A DNA stretch of 54,191 nucleotides from Natrinema pallidum DSM 3751 (GCF_000337615.1 NZ_AOII01000045.1:6604-60794); one strand, 5' to 3'; positions 1 through 8,845 are shown, counted from the first letter of the stretch. Made by a program: numbers and translations. The notes: generated by a model not told the origin, from the sequence alone.

Positions 1-2
1 GG

Positions 3-362
3 ATGTATACCGCCTACGACATCGCCGGCAGCCACACCGAGGGCGTCCAGACGACGCTGGCCGCGACGGTGCTCGGCGCGGCGATTCTCGCGGGCGAGCT
101 TCGGCCGTGGCTCGTCCTCGCAGTGACCGGTGCGTTCTGTTACCTGATGGTCTCGCGAATTCGGTACCCCGATCTCCTGGCTCGAGACGCCGCGATCATG
201 GGTGTCGTCCACGCGCTCGCGATCCTCGTCCCCGATTTCGCCGGTCGAACGTTTCCCTACGCCCTCCTGACGCTCGGACTGGCGTACATGACGTGCAGTC
301 CCTGGTTGTACTGGGGCGACGCCGAACGGACCGGCGAGGTCGACGTGCATGGAAACGCTTAG
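3..362 (+). CDS. pssA: Archaetidylserine synthase-like membrane protein, C-terminal part (5' truncated)
   Basis: The reading frame is open from the left edge of the window, so the first visible methionine is probably internal. The 119 visible residues hold about four hydrophobic segments separated by short loops, as in the C-terminal half of CDP-alcohol phosphatidyltransferases. The pattern RIRYPDLLARDA followed by helices ending in CSPWLYWG resembles the C-terminus of haloarchaeal archaetidylserine synthases, which make the polar lipid linked to archaeosortase-dependent protein sorting. The catalytic CDP-alcohol motif would lie upstream and is not visible, so the function rests on the C-terminal pattern only. 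A HEAT-repeat gene follows 66 bases downstream. Confidence 0.55.
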   Translation: MYTAYDIAGSHTEGVQTTLAATVLGAAILAGELRPWLVLAVTGAFCYLMVSRIRYPDLLARDAAIMGVVHALAILVPDFAGRTFPYALLTLGLAYMTCSPWLYWGDAERTGEVDVHGNA

Positions 363-428
363 GGCCGTGCTGACACGACCGTAGAGTATGTACACAGTCA
401 CGCGTCGGCGTCGTCCCGAGGTGGGACC

Positions 429-1769
429 ATGAGCGAGGACGAGGCGAACGGTGACGACGCGGCCGACGAGACCGAGCCGGACGGAACCGCCGTCGATCTC
501 GACGCCATCGGCGAACGGCTCGACGCTGTGGCGGCCGACATCGAGGAACTCGAGTCGACCCTCGAAGCGGCCGAGACCGAGGACGACTTAGACGTCGTCG
601 AGGCCGATCTCGACTCCGTCCGCGCCGAACTCGAGAGCGTCGAGGTGCCGGAGCCACCAGAGACCGACGAGGAGGAAGACGAGGACGAGGAACCCGCCCC
701 CGAAGAGGAACTGCAGGAGGAGTACGACGAACTGGAGAGCGATCTTTCGGATCTGGAGTCCGAACTGGACGACCAGCGCGGCCCCTACGGCGAGGACGTC
801 GTGAGCGAAATCGACGACGCGAGCGACACGATCACGAGCACTCGCTGGACCGAAGAGGGCAACGCCGAACTGATCGAAGCGGTCGACGACTTCCTCGACG
901 AGGTCGAGGGGCTGCTCGGGACATCAGTGGCGCTGGTCGACGAGGACGAGACAGTTGCCGCCCAACTCGAGGCGACCCTCGACGACGCGGCCGACGCCGT
1001 GGCGGACGCTGCCCTCGACGCCGACGACGACGCCGAAACGATCGCCGGGCTGCTCGAGGCGACTGACGACCTCCAGAGCGAGATCGACGACGCGACCGAG
1101 TGGACCGACCTCGAGGTCCGCGAACAACTCCGCCGGGAGGGCTACTACGACGTGCTCGACCACGTCAAGGACTTCCCGCCGGAGTGGCACGCACTCAAGG
1201 TCCACGAGAAGCAGGGCAACGTCGACCAGATCCTGCTCGCGCTCGAGACCTTCGACTCCGACTTCATGGAGGAGCACTGCATGGAGGCCTTAGAGCGGAT
1301 GGGCCCCGAGGAGGCCATCGACCCGATGCTCCAGAAGGCCAACCGCCGCGATCAGGCGGCGATGCGTATCCTCGGCAAGATCGGTGTCGACGACGAGGAG
1401 GTCGTCGACACGCTCGTCGACTACGTCGACTCCAACCCGAACCTCCAGCGGCCGGCGTTCCGCGCGCTCGGCGAAATCGGTGCCACGGATGCGGTCGAGC
1501 CGATCGCCCACCAACTCGTCGCCGACGAGGACGACGTCCGCAGCTGGGCTGCGCGCGCGCTCGGACTCATCGGCGACACGCGCGCCATCGACCCGCTCGC
1601 GGATGTCCTCGAAGACGACGAGGCCGACCGCGTCCGGGCCAGTGCCGCGTGGGCGCTCAACCGCATCGGCACCCAGGACGCGCTCGAGATCGTCGCCAAC
1701 TACGACGACGATCGGGCCTATCTCGTCCAGGCCGAAGCCGAAGGCGTGGACCTCGAGCCCGCGGCCTGA
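429..1769 (+). CDS. HEAT repeat protein with acidic coiled-coil N-terminus
   Basis: This 446-residue protein has two parts. Residues 1 to about 230 are extremely acidic, with long runs of Asp/Glu and heptad-like Leu/Val spacing (for example around EELESTLEAAETEDDLD), suggesting coiled coil. From about residue 250 to the end there are tandem two-helix repeats with the HEAT/PBS-lyase signature, such as AIDPMLQKA, AVEPIAHQL, AIDPLADVL and the recurring RxxAAxALGxIG. There is no signal peptide or membrane segment, so it is probably cytoplasmic. HEAT repeats bind proteins; no catalytic motif is seen and the partner is unknown. It may be co-transcribed with the lipid synthase gene upstream. Confidence 0.8.
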   Translation: MSEDEANGDDAADETEPDGTAVDLDAIGERLDAVAADIEELESTLEAAETEDDLDVVEADLDSVRAELESVEVPEPPETDEEEDEDEEPAPEEELQEEYDELESDLSDLESELDDQRGPYGEDVVSEIDDASDTITSTRWTEEGNAELIEAVDDFLDEVEGLLGTSVALVDEDETVAAQLEATLDDAADAVADAALDADDDAETIAGLLEATDDLQSEIDDATEWTDLEVREQLRREGYYDVLDHVKDFPPEWHALKVHEKQGNVDQILLALETFDSDFMEEHCMEALERMGPEEAIDPMLQKANRRDQAAMRILGKIGVDDEEVVDTLVDYVDSNPNLQRPAFRALGEIGATDAVEPIAHQLVADEDDVRSWAARALGLIGDTRAIDPLADVLEDDEADRVRASAAWALNRIGTQDALEIVANYDDDRAYLVQAEAEGVDLEPAA

Positions 1770-1886
1770 CGAACGACGGGCCGGAACCGATTCGATCCGC
1801 CCAGTCCGACCCACTCGTCCGCAGTTAGCGCGAGACGGTCGAATTCTCCCGCGGGTTTAAGTACGAAAGGGCGGCCAGACGGAGTG

Positions 1887-3689
1887 ATGAACCTCCGGCG
1901 TGTGGCCCTCGTCGCGGCGTTCGCGTGTGGTCTCGTCGCCAGCACCGCGCTAGTCGCGGGCTTCGTCGCCGACGGAACGACGGTGGACGGCCGGCCAATC
2001 GCTCAAGCACCTGCCGGCCCGGGCGCGAACGCAACCGCCCTCGACTGTCCGTCCCGAGCGAGCGACGCGACGGCCACGAGCCCGACGACGACCGACACAC
2101 CGGCACGACCGCGGATCGCCGCTCTCGCCCCGAATCCAGCGACCAACGGCAACGTCGGCGAGTTCATCGTCCTCGAGACCCCGCCCGATACGCGACTCGA
2201 GAACCTCTCCCTCACTGACGGCCACACGACGGCACCCCTCCCGAACGAGACGGTTTCCGGCCGCGTCGCGCTGAGCACTGCCCCAAACGTCACGCGGACG
2301 CTGACCGACGCACCCGTCCTCGCACTCGCGGGCCGTCTTCGGCTCGCGAACGACGGTGACGAACTCCGACTCCAAAACGCCACGACCGAGATCGATTCGG
2401 TCTCCTACGACCGCGCGCCGACGGCAGCGCGGTGGTACCGAACGGAGCCGACTACCAACGGAGCGGGCGGCAGTAACGGCGGCCAGTGGTGGCCCACCGG
2501 CGCGACCTGTCTTCCCGTCGCGAGCACCGCGGTCGACGAGGCAACGGCGTTCGTCCTTCCCGACACCCCCGAGGTTCCGCGAGCGACGATCCGAACCGCG
2601 GACGACCGACTGCTGCTGGCGGGATACACCGTCACCTCCGACGCGATTGCCGCCGACCTCGTCGACGCGGCCGAACGCGGCGTCGATGTCGCCGTCCTCT
2701 TCGAGGCGAGCCCGGTCGGCGGCACGCCTGCACCGACCGAGAGCGTCCTCGAGACGCTCGAGGCCGGTGGCGTCGATGTCCGAGTCATCGGCGGCGAGAA
2801 CGCTCGCTACCGGTATCACCACCCGAAGTATGCCGTCGTCGACGATCGCGTGCTGGTCACGACCGAAAACTGGAAACCCGCTGGCGTCGGCGGCGAGAGC
2901 AGTCGCGGCTGGGGGGTCCGTCTCGAAAGCGAGACGCTCGCAGCCCGACTCGCGACGGTTTTCAGCGCCGATTTCGAGGGCCGAGACACGACGGCCGGCA
3001 GTGCCTACCGCGCGAACGCCACGTTCGTCGACGATGAACCGCAGGGGCTCCCGTCGGCGGAAGCCGATCCCGAGTTCCCGACGGCTCACGATCCGGCGAC
3101 GGTCCCGGTCGAGTCCGCCGAACTCCTGCTCGCGCCGGACAACGCCGACGCCCGGATGCAGGCATTGTTGGCCGACGCCGACGACGAGATCCTCGTCATC
3201 CAGCCCAGTATCAACGCCGACGTCTCACTGCTCGAGGCAACCCTTGCGGCGGCCCGCCGCGGCGTCGACGTCAAACTCCTGCTCGGCTCGACGTGGTACA
3301 ACGCCGACGAAAACGAGGCGCTAGCCGCCGACCTCGAGCGAGTCGCCGACCGTGAGGACCTCCCGCTCGAGGTCCGCCTCGTCGAGGACACCGATCGGTT
3401 CGAGAAGATCCACGCCAAAGGCGTCGTGATCGATCGGGAGACGGCGATCGTGGGCAGTGCGAACTGGAATTCGAACTCGCTCGAGAACAACCGCGAAGTG
3501 CTCGTCGTGCTCCACGGTGTGGCGGCCGCGAATTACTATGCCGACGTATTCGACGCGGACTGGGCGGGCGACTCGTGGTCGCTCCCGATCGGCCTCGGCG
3601 TCGCGGTCGTCATCGCCCTCGCGGCCGGGGCGATCGTCGGCCGACGCTACGTCCGATTCGGTGATCGGGACGGGGCCGACGACCCCTGA
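1887..3689 (+). CDS. Exported phospholipase D-like protein with lamin-tail-like domain
   Basis: A 600-residue exported protein. It starts with a hydrophobic signal segment (about residues 5-27) and ends with a transmembrane helix (about 565-588) plus a short basic tail, so the bulk should face outside. Residues about 75-210 look like a lamin-tail domain (GEFIVLETPP, LENLSLTDG, DGDELRLQN, IDSVSYD). Two PLD domains follow. The second has a full HKD motif, HAKGVVID followed by GSANW, near residue 508. The first, near residue 311, keeps HPKYAVVD but has TTENW where GSxN is usual. LTD with PLD suggests a surface nuclease or phosphodiesterase; the substrate is unknown. A TATA-like GTTTAAG at 1854-1860 supports the ATG at 1887 over the GTG at 1884. 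Confidence 0.8.
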   Translation: MNLRRVALVAAFACGLVASTALVAGFVADGTTVDGRPIAQAPAGPGANATALDCPSRASDATATSPTTTDTPARPRIAALAPNPATNGNVGEFIVLETPPDTRLENLSLTDGHTTAPLPNETVSGRVALSTAPNVTRTLTDAPVLALAGRLRLANDGDELRLQNATTEIDSVSYDRAPTAARWYRTEPTTNGAGGSNGGQWWPTGATCLPVASTAVDEATAFVLPDTPEVPRATIRTADDRLLLAGYTVTSDAIAADLVDAAERGVDVAVLFEASPVGGTPAPTESVLETLEAGGVDVRVIGGENARYRYHHPKYAVVDDRVLVTTENWKPAGVGGESSRGWGVRLESETLAARLATVFSADFEGRDTTAGSAYRANATFVDDEPQGLPSAEADPEFPTAHDPATVPVESAELLLAPDNADARMQALLADADDEILVIQPSINADVSLLEATLAAARRGVDVKLLLGSTWYNADENEALAADLERVADREDLPLEVRLVEDTDRFEKIHAKGVVIDRETAIVGSANWNSNSLENNREVLVVLHGVAAANYYADVFDADWAGDSWSLPIGLGVAVVIALAAGAIVGRRYVRFGDRDGADDP

Positions 3690-3981
3690 CCGGACGTGTC
3701 GTGCGGTGCAATCCGTTATTTCGGCGGTCGTTCCACCGAGTTCGGTTCAGCAGTCGCTCCCGATGTGGCGTTGCAGCACGTATCTCTGTAGTGGTCAATA
3801 CGGCCCGCCGACCACGATAGCAATCGCTCGTGGGTATTTGAGAGACGGAGTAGGTCAGTCAGGTGAACACACGTGGAAACCACGCGTGCTGAAAGGTAGC
3901 TGTCTGACCGTGCCGTCTCCTAGTTCTCTCCGCTCCCCCTACAAAACAGCACCGGTATACGGGTCCGGTAACCGATCCGAC
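3690..3981. other. Intergenic region with nested inverted repeat
   Basis: No convincing gene is seen between the convergent PLD and DtxR genes. The region holds a hairpin GTGGTC/GACCAC (3791-3796 with 3810-3815). It also holds a nested inverted repeat: an outer GGTCAG/CTGACC stem (3853-3858 with 3904-3909) around a 9-base stem with one mismatch and an AAA loop (3868-3876 with 3880-3888). This could be a terminator-like or regulatory structure, or a small RNA. Confidence 0.35.
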
Positions 3982-4416
3982 TCAGTCGGCCCGACCGCTG
4001 GCCTCGAGTTCGAGCAGTTCACAGCAGTCCTGCTCGGCATCGAAACAGTCGGGACACTGGGCGGGCCGGTCGATGATGGTGTCGAGGCGTTCCGCAACGG
4101 TATCGTCGATGACGCTTTCCAGTGCGCGGGCCTCGTCGCGAAACTCCTCGACCTCGAGGACGTTCGCGAGGAATCGCTCGATGATACAGTAGGTCTGGAG
4201 GGCGTTGTGTGCCCGTTCGAGTCCGTCGTCGGTCAGACTGGCACCTTTGTATTTCTCGTGGTCGACGAGTTCCCGCTCCTCGAGTTTGCCGATCATCTCG
4301 TTGACGCTGGCCGGACTCACCTCGAGGAGGTCCGCGAGCGTGCCGGTCGATGCGGGGCCGTCCTCGATGCGCTGGGCCAGATAGATCGCTTTGAGGTATT
4401 GATCTGCAGTGTTCAT
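3982..4416 (-). CDS. DtxR-family metal-dependent transcriptional regulator
   Basis: This 144-residue protein has the two-domain layout of the DtxR/IdeR/MntR family. The N-terminal winged helix begins MNTADQYLKAIY and has the recognition helix VSPASVNEMIGKLEE. Next comes a metal-binding and dimerisation region (GLERAHNALQTYCIIERFL, with Glu, Cys and His candidates for metal ligands), and a Cys-rich tail CPDCFDAEQDCCELLE. It has no SH3-like third domain, as is common for short archaeal members. Family members repress iron or manganese genes when metal is bound. Its place beside ferritin-like and suf genes supports an iron role; whether it controls them is inference. Confidence 0.88.
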   Translation of the reverse strand: MNTADQYLKAIYLAQRIEDGPASTGTLADLLEVSPASVNEMIGKLEERELVDHEKYKGASLTDDGLERAHNALQTYCIIERFLANVLEVEEFRDEARALESVIDDTVAERLDTIIDRPAQCPDCFDAEQDCCELLELEASGRAD

Positions 4417-4549
4417 GCCATCCCTCCGTCGGTCGCGTTCCGTGCGGTGTCGGTTCCTCGCCGGCGTGCTCGCGGCCGGGCGTCGATGCGTGTCGCGGAC
4501 GGTGTCAACGCGGTAACTGCGGTGGCCGCAATCGTGGCGCTCACCCCGA

Positions 4550-5044
4550 TCATGCTCGCTGCTCCATGACCTCGGTCACTTCCTCGACGCCCTCTTTCTC
4601 CTCCTCGCGGATGCTGTACAGCGTCTCGAGCAGCCGCTCGCGGTCGACGGCGAACTCGGACTCGGAGGCCTCGATCGCTTCGATCAGGTCGTCGTAGAAC
4701 TTGTAGGCCGTTTCCTCGTTAGCCAACTGGTCGTAGAGGACGCCGTCCGTATCCTCCGGCGGCCCGTACTGGGCGTCGACCAGTGCGTTGATCTCCTCGT
4801 ATCCGACCGTTTCCGCCTCGAGATCGTCGATCAGCGCCTCGAGTCGCTCGCGGTGGTCGGCCGACTCCGTGGCGGCCTCCGCGAGTAACTCTTCCACCTC
4901 CTCGTCGAATTCCGCCCGCTCGTCGGGGGGCAGGGACTCGATGTGGTGGGCGGCGCGTGACTCGACGAGTTCCTCCAGCACGACCCCGATCTGGAGCAAT
5001 CGGGTCAGCTGGTGGTCGCTCGAGACACGCTGTCCCAGGCTCAT
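4550..5044 (-). CDS. Ferritin-like four-helix-bundle protein
   Basis: A 164-residue, highly charged and almost entirely helical protein with Glu and His spaced as in rubrerythrin/ferritin-like bundles: GVVLEELVESRAAHHIESL early, then ATESADHRERLEALI, and later LANEETAYKFYDDLIEAIE. Repeated E-x6-Y and ExxH-type spacings could provide di-iron ligands. There is no rubredoxin domain, so it is not a full rubrerythrin. The likely role is iron binding or peroxide protection. It is transcribed on the same strand as the DtxR regulator downstream and the suf genes upstream, which favours a role in iron handling. Confidence 0.72.
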   Translation of the reverse strand: MSLGQRVSSDHQLTRLLQIGVVLEELVESRAAHHIESLPPDERAEFDEEVEELLAEAATESADHRERLEALIDDLEAETVGYEEINALVDAQYGPPEDTDGVLYDQLANEETAYKFYDDLIEAIEASESEFAVDRERLLETLYSIREEEKEGVEEVTEVMEQRA

Positions 5045-5135
5045 ATCACGACAAGGGAGCCGTGGTTACTTAGTCGTCTCGGAGCACGGACGGGGACAAC
5101 GCGAAACGGCGGTCGGGACAGGGAACCGACAGCGA

Positions 5136-6356
5136 TCAGTCGCGCTGTCGGAGTCGAGCGCCGATCAGCTCCTCGAGGTCATCGCGGAGCTCGTCGACGT
5201 CGACCTCCTCGAGAACGGGCACGAAAAAGCCCTCGACGAGCATGTTACGCGCCGCTCGCGGGTCGACACCGCGGGAGGTCATGTAGAACAGATCTTCCGC
5301 GTCGATCTGACCGACCGTCGCGGAGTGGCTGGCCTCGGTGTCGTGGTTGTTGATGATCAGCTTCGGGGAGGCGTCGGCCTCGCTCTCGTCGCTGAGCATC
5401 AGCGTATTCTCGCGCTGGTAGGAGCTGGTGTCCCAGGCATCGGCGCCGACGTCCTGGACGCCCTCGTAGACCGAGCGGGCGACGTCGTCAGTGACGCCGC
5501 GGGTGACGAGATCCGCGGTCGTGTGCTCGGCTCGGTGCCAGACCTTCGCGTCGAGATCGAAGTGTTGGTCGTTGTGGCCGTAGAACGCTCCGACGATCTG
5601 TGTCTCGGAGCTATCGCCGCTGAGCGTCGTCGAGACCTCCGTCTTCGTGAGTTGGGTCCCGAGGTTGCCCTCGATCCAGTCGACCGTGGCGTAGGTGTCG
5701 GCGACGCCGCGCTTGACGGTGAAGTTGTAGGCCTCCTTCGAGAGGTTCTGGAGGCTGCCGTACTGGACGTAACTGTTCTCGCCGGCGGCGACTTCGACGA
5801 CGCCGCTGTAGTACTGTTCGTCCTGCTCGGCACCGGTCGACTGTCGCTCGAGGATCGTGACCGAGGACGATTCCTCGGTGACGACGAGCGTGTAGTTGAA
5901 CAGCGAGCGGGAGTTCTGCTCGGTGCGGACGGTAACGTCCTCGGCGTCGACGCCTTCGGGGACGTAAATGACCGTCCCGGTGCTAAACAGCGCCGTCGAG
6001 AGCGCAGTTAGATAGTTCTCCTGCGGGTCGACGATACTGCCGAAGTGCTCCTTGAGGAGCTCCTCGTGCTCGGCGACGGCGTCGCTCCAGGCCAGGACCT
6101 CGGCCTCGTCGGGACCGACCTGATCCTTGTCCTCGGCCGCGTTGAGCGGATCGACGAGGGACTCGAAGTCCAGGTCGTGGAGGTTCGTCCAGTCCCGCCC
6201 CGGCGTCCGGATGACGTCGGGCATGTCGAGTTCCTCGAGGGCTTCGAGGGCCTCGAGACGGGTCTCCGTGAGCCAGTCGGGCTCGTTGAGGTCCCCGCTG
6301 ATTTCGCGTACCTGTTCTTCGGTCAGATTGGCGTGTACCTGTGTTCCTGCGCTCAT
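5136..6356 (-). CDS. sufD: Fe-S cluster assembly protein SufD
   Basis: A 406-residue SufB/SufD-family protein, with the beta-helix core and the family C-terminus (GQIDAEDLFYMTSRGVD, then AARNMLVEGFFVPVLEEV). SufD partners SufB and SufC in the SufBCD scaffold on which Fe-S clusters are built in the cytoplasm. It lies one base downstream of sufB, consistent with a sufC-sufB-sufD operon read leftward. It is shorter than SufB and lacks SufB's N-terminal extension, which separates the two paralogues. Confidence 0.93.
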   Translation of the reverse strand: MSAGTQVHANLTEEQVREISGDLNEPDWLTETRLEALEALEELDMPDVIRTPGRDWTNLHDLDFESLVDPLNAAEDKDQVGPDEAEVLAWSDAVAEHEELLKEHFGSIVDPQENYLTALSTALFSTGTVIYVPEGVDAEDVTVRTEQNSRSLFNYTLVVTEESSSVTILERQSTGAEQDEQYYSGVVEVAAGENSYVQYGSLQNLSKEAYNFTVKRGVADTYATVDWIEGNLGTQLTKTEVSTTLSGDSSETQIVGAFYGHNDQHFDLDAKVWHRAEHTTADLVTRGVTDDVARSVYEGVQDVGADAWDTSSYQRENTLMLSDESEADASPKLIINNHDTEASHSATVGQIDAEDLFYMTSRGVDPRAARNMLVEGFFVPVLEEVDVDELRDDLEELIGARLRQRD

Positions 6357-6357
6357 A

Positions 6358-7788
6358 TTATCCGAGGCTCCCCTCCATCTCGAGTTCGATGAGACGGTTG
6401 AGTTCGACCGCGTACTCGATCGGCAGTTCCTCCGTGATCGGCTCGATGAAGCCGGCGACGATCATCTTCTTGGCGTCGTCGTCGTCCAGTCCGCGGGACT
6501 GGAGGTAGAAGATGTCCTCGTCGCCGATCTTGCCGACGGTCGCCTCGTGGGCGACATCGACCTTCGACTCCTCGATCTCCATGTACGGCATGGTGTCCGA
6601 CGTGGACTCGTTGTCGAACATCAGGGCGTCACACTCGACGGCAGTGCTCGAGTTCTCCGCGCCGTCGGCGATGTGGACGAGCCCGCGGTAGTTGGTGCGG
6701 CCGCCGTCCTTGGAGATCGACTTGGACTCGATGGTCGAACTGGTCTCGGGCGCGTTGTGGTAGACCTTCGCGCCGGTGTCGATGTCCTGGCCCTCGCCCG
6801 CGAAGGCGATGGTGATGTGGGTGTCGGTCGACCCGCGGCCCTTGAGGATCGTACACGGGTAGAGCATGGTCGCTTTCGAGCCCATGCTGCCCGAGACCCA
6901 CTCCATCGTGCCGTTTTCCTCGCAGATGGCGCGCTTGGTGTTGAGGTTGAAGGTGTTCTTCGACCAGTTCTGGACGGTCGAGTACTGGACGTGAGCGTCC
7001 TCGCCGACGAAGACCTCGACGCCGCCCGAGTGCAGGTTGTGGGTGCCGTACTTCGGCGCGGAACAGCCCTCGATGTAGTGGACTTCCGACCCTTCCTCGG
7101 CGATGATGAGCGTGTGCTCGAACTGGCCCATGCCCTCGGAATTCATTCGGAAGTAGGCCTGGACGGGCATCTCGACGGTGACGTCCTCGGGGACGTAGAC
7201 GAAGCTCCCGCCGGACCAGACGGCCCCGTGCAAGGCGGCGAACTTGTTGTCGCTCGGCGGCACGCAGGTCGTCATGAAGTGCTCTTTGACGAGTTCGGGA
7301 TGCTCCCGAACGGCCTCATCCATGTTACAGAAGATGACGCCTTTCTCCTCCCACTGCTCTTGCATGTTCTGGTAGACGACCTCGGACTCGTACTGGGCAC
7401 CGACGCCCGAGAGGGCGTTCTTCTCCGCTTCCGGGATTCCCAGCTTGTCGAACGTGTCCTTGATCTCGTCGGGCAGCTCCGTCCAGTCGTCGACGCCTTC
7501 GCGCTTGTCGACGTCCGGTCGGATATACGGGATGATCTCTTCGACGTCGAGTTCGGAGAGATCGGGCATGCCGGGCCAGTCGGACGGCATCGGCATGTTG
7601 TGGTACTGCTCGAGCGCACGCAGGCGACGCTCGAGCATCCAGTCGGGCTCGTCCTTGTCCTCGGAGATCATGCGAATGACCTCCTCGGTCAGGCCTTTCC
7701 CGGATCGGACCGCGGCGTTCTCTTCCTTCTTGAACTCGAACCGGGCCTCGGTGTCTGTCTCTTGTAGGTGGTCTTGATCGGAACTCAT
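6358..7788 (-). CDS. sufB: Fe-S cluster assembly protein SufB
   Basis: A 476-residue SufB orthologue with the full-length family N-terminus (MISEDKDEPDWMLERRLRA) and the highly conserved central and C-terminal blocks (VHYIEGCSAPKY, WSKNTFNLNTKRA, GSMGSKATMLYPC, NYRGLVHIADGA, HEATVGKIGDEDIFYLQSRG). The Cys in EGCSAPKY and the late Glu/His region match residues involved in cluster assembly in SufB. It forms the scaffold with SufD and the ATPase SufC. It lies 60 bases downstream of sufC and one base upstream of sufD. Confidence 0.96.
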   Translation of the reverse strand: MSSDQDHLQETDTEARFEFKKEENAAVRSGKGLTEEVIRMISEDKDEPDWMLERRLRALEQYHNMPMPSDWPGMPDLSELDVEEIIPYIRPDVDKREGVDDWTELPDEIKDTFDKLGIPEAEKNALSGVGAQYESEVVYQNMQEQWEEKGVIFCNMDEAVREHPELVKEHFMTTCVPPSDNKFAALHGAVWSGGSFVYVPEDVTVEMPVQAYFRMNSEGMGQFEHTLIIAEEGSEVHYIEGCSAPKYGTHNLHSGGVEVFVGEDAHVQYSTVQNWSKNTFNLNTKRAICEENGTMEWVSGSMGSKATMLYPCTILKGRGSTDTHITIAFAGEGQDIDTGAKVYHNAPETSSTIESKSISKDGGRTNYRGLVHIADGAENSSTAVECDALMFDNESTSDTMPYMEIEESKVDVAHEATVGKIGDEDIFYLQSRGLDDDDAKKMIVAGFIEPITEELPIEYAVELNRLIELEMEGSLG

Positions 7789-7848
7789 TGGTTGATGTAG
7801 TTGTGGTTACGGCTGTAGCGTTATTACGGTTGTTCTAGTCGAATCCGG

Positions 7849-8760
7849 TTACGCGGTGCCGTAGACTTCCTCGCGGACCCAGTCGTACCCCTTGTCCTCG
7901 AGCTTCTCGGCGAGTTCGGGCCCGCCGCTCTTGGCGATCTGGCCGTCGAGCATTACGTGGACGTGATCGGGCTCGACGTAGTCGAGGATGCGCTGATAGT
8001 GGGTGATCTGCAGGACGCCGGTGCCTTGCTCGTCGCGCAGGGCGTTGATCCCGTTGGACACGTCCTGCAGGCGGTCGATGTCGAGCCCGGAGTCGATCTC
8101 GTCGAGGACGGCGATCGAGGGCTCGAGGATGGCGGCCTGTAGCACTTCGTTCTGTTTCTTCTCCCCGCCGGAGAACCCGGCGTTGAGGTAGCGCTGGGCG
8201 AACTTTTCGTCCATCTCCAGTTGCTCCATCTTCTCCTGGAGAATTTGCTGGAACTCGGCGACGCCGATTTCGCCCTCATCCGCGGGGCCTTCCATCGGCG
8301 AGGACTCGAAGCCCTCGTCGTCCGCCGCGTCGGACTCGTCATCCTCCTCGTCCTCGAAGAGTTCCTCGCGCTCCTCGATCTTGGCGTTCAGCGCCGTTCG
8401 GAGGAAGTTCGTCATCGTAACGCCCTCGATCTCCGCGGGATACTGGAAGCCGAGGAAGATACCGAGCGCGGCGCGTTCGTTCGGCTCGAGATCGAGGAGG
8501 TTCCAGGTACGCTGATCCTCGTCGATCTCGATATCCTCGCCGAACTCGTCGTCTTCGAGGTGAAGCAGGACGTCGCCCTCGGTGACCTCGTAGGCCGGGT
8601 GGCCGGCGATGACCTTCGCGGTCGTCGACTTCCCGGAGCCGTTCGGTCCCATCAGCGCGTGGATCTCGTCCGACTGAACCTCAAGGTTGACGCCCTCGAG
8701 AATGGTCTCGTCGCCCTCCGCTACTTCCGCATGCAGATTGTTGAGTTCGAGGCGTGCCAT
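7849..8760 (-). CDS. sufC: Fe-S cluster assembly ATPase SufC
   Basis: A 303-residue ABC-type ATPase. Walker A is GPNGSGKSTTAKVI near residue 38, the ABC signature is FSGGEKKQNEVLQ and Walker B is AVLDEIDSGLDID, followed by the His of QITHYQRIL. The FSGGEKKxNE and DEIDSGLDID forms are typical of SufC rather than of transporter ATPases. An acidic, low-complexity insert of about 35 residues (about 130-170, rich in Asp/Glu) precedes the signature and makes the protein longer than the usual 250 residues; this looks like a halophile-specific surface loop. It is the first gene of the suf operon. Confidence 0.96.
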   Translation of the reverse strand: MARLELNNLHAEVAEGDETILEGVNLEVQSDEIHALMGPNGSGKSTTAKVIAGHPAYEVTEGDVLLHLEDDEFGEDIEIDEDQRTWNLLDLEPNERAALGIFLGFQYPAEIEGVTMTNFLRTALNAKIEEREELFEDEEDDESDAADDEGFESSPMEGPADEGEIGVAEFQQILQEKMEQLEMDEKFAQRYLNAGFSGGEKKQNEVLQAAILEPSIAVLDEIDSGLDIDRLQDVSNGINALRDEQGTGVLQITHYQRILDYVEPDHVHVMLDGQIAKSGGPELAEKLEDKGYDWVREEVYGTA

Positions 8761-8807
8761 AGTATTCTGTCGTCTGAACAGTGGGTCGTATGACTGATAA
8801 CGGTTTC

Positions 8808-8823
8808 GTATTCAATTGGATAC
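8808..8823. promoter_or_regulatory. Near-perfect palindrome at the suf promoter, candidate operator
   Basis: The sequence GTATTCAATTGGATAC is a 16-base dyad with one mismatched pair. It lies about where leftward transcription of sufC should start, roughly 22 bases downstream of a TATA-like element. This position would let a bound protein block initiation. The DtxR-family regulator encoded 4 kb away is the obvious candidate, but that pairing is inference. Confidence 0.6.
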
Positions 8824-8837
8824 AGTCCCGCAGAGTC

Positions 8838-8845
8838 AAAATAAG
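8838..8845 (-). promoter_or_regulatory. TATA-like element for sufCBD
   Basis: On the minus strand this reads CTTATTTT, in an AT-rich stretch (AAAAACTTATTTTGA) standing out from GC-rich surroundings. It predicts transcription starting near 8816 and a leader of about 55 bases before the sufC ATG at 8760. Confidence 0.55.

Noticed and set aside
429-1277. Long open frames on the opposite strand and other frames across the HEAT gene.
   Set aside because: They are by-products of high GC; translations are Arg/Pro-rich or lack acidic haloarchaeal composition.
4486-4569. Short rightward hydrophobic reading frame of 27 codons ending LTPIMLAAP.
   Set aside because: It overlaps the 3' end of the ferritin-like gene, lies in an otherwise gene-free spacer, and has no promoter or family pattern; it may be chance.
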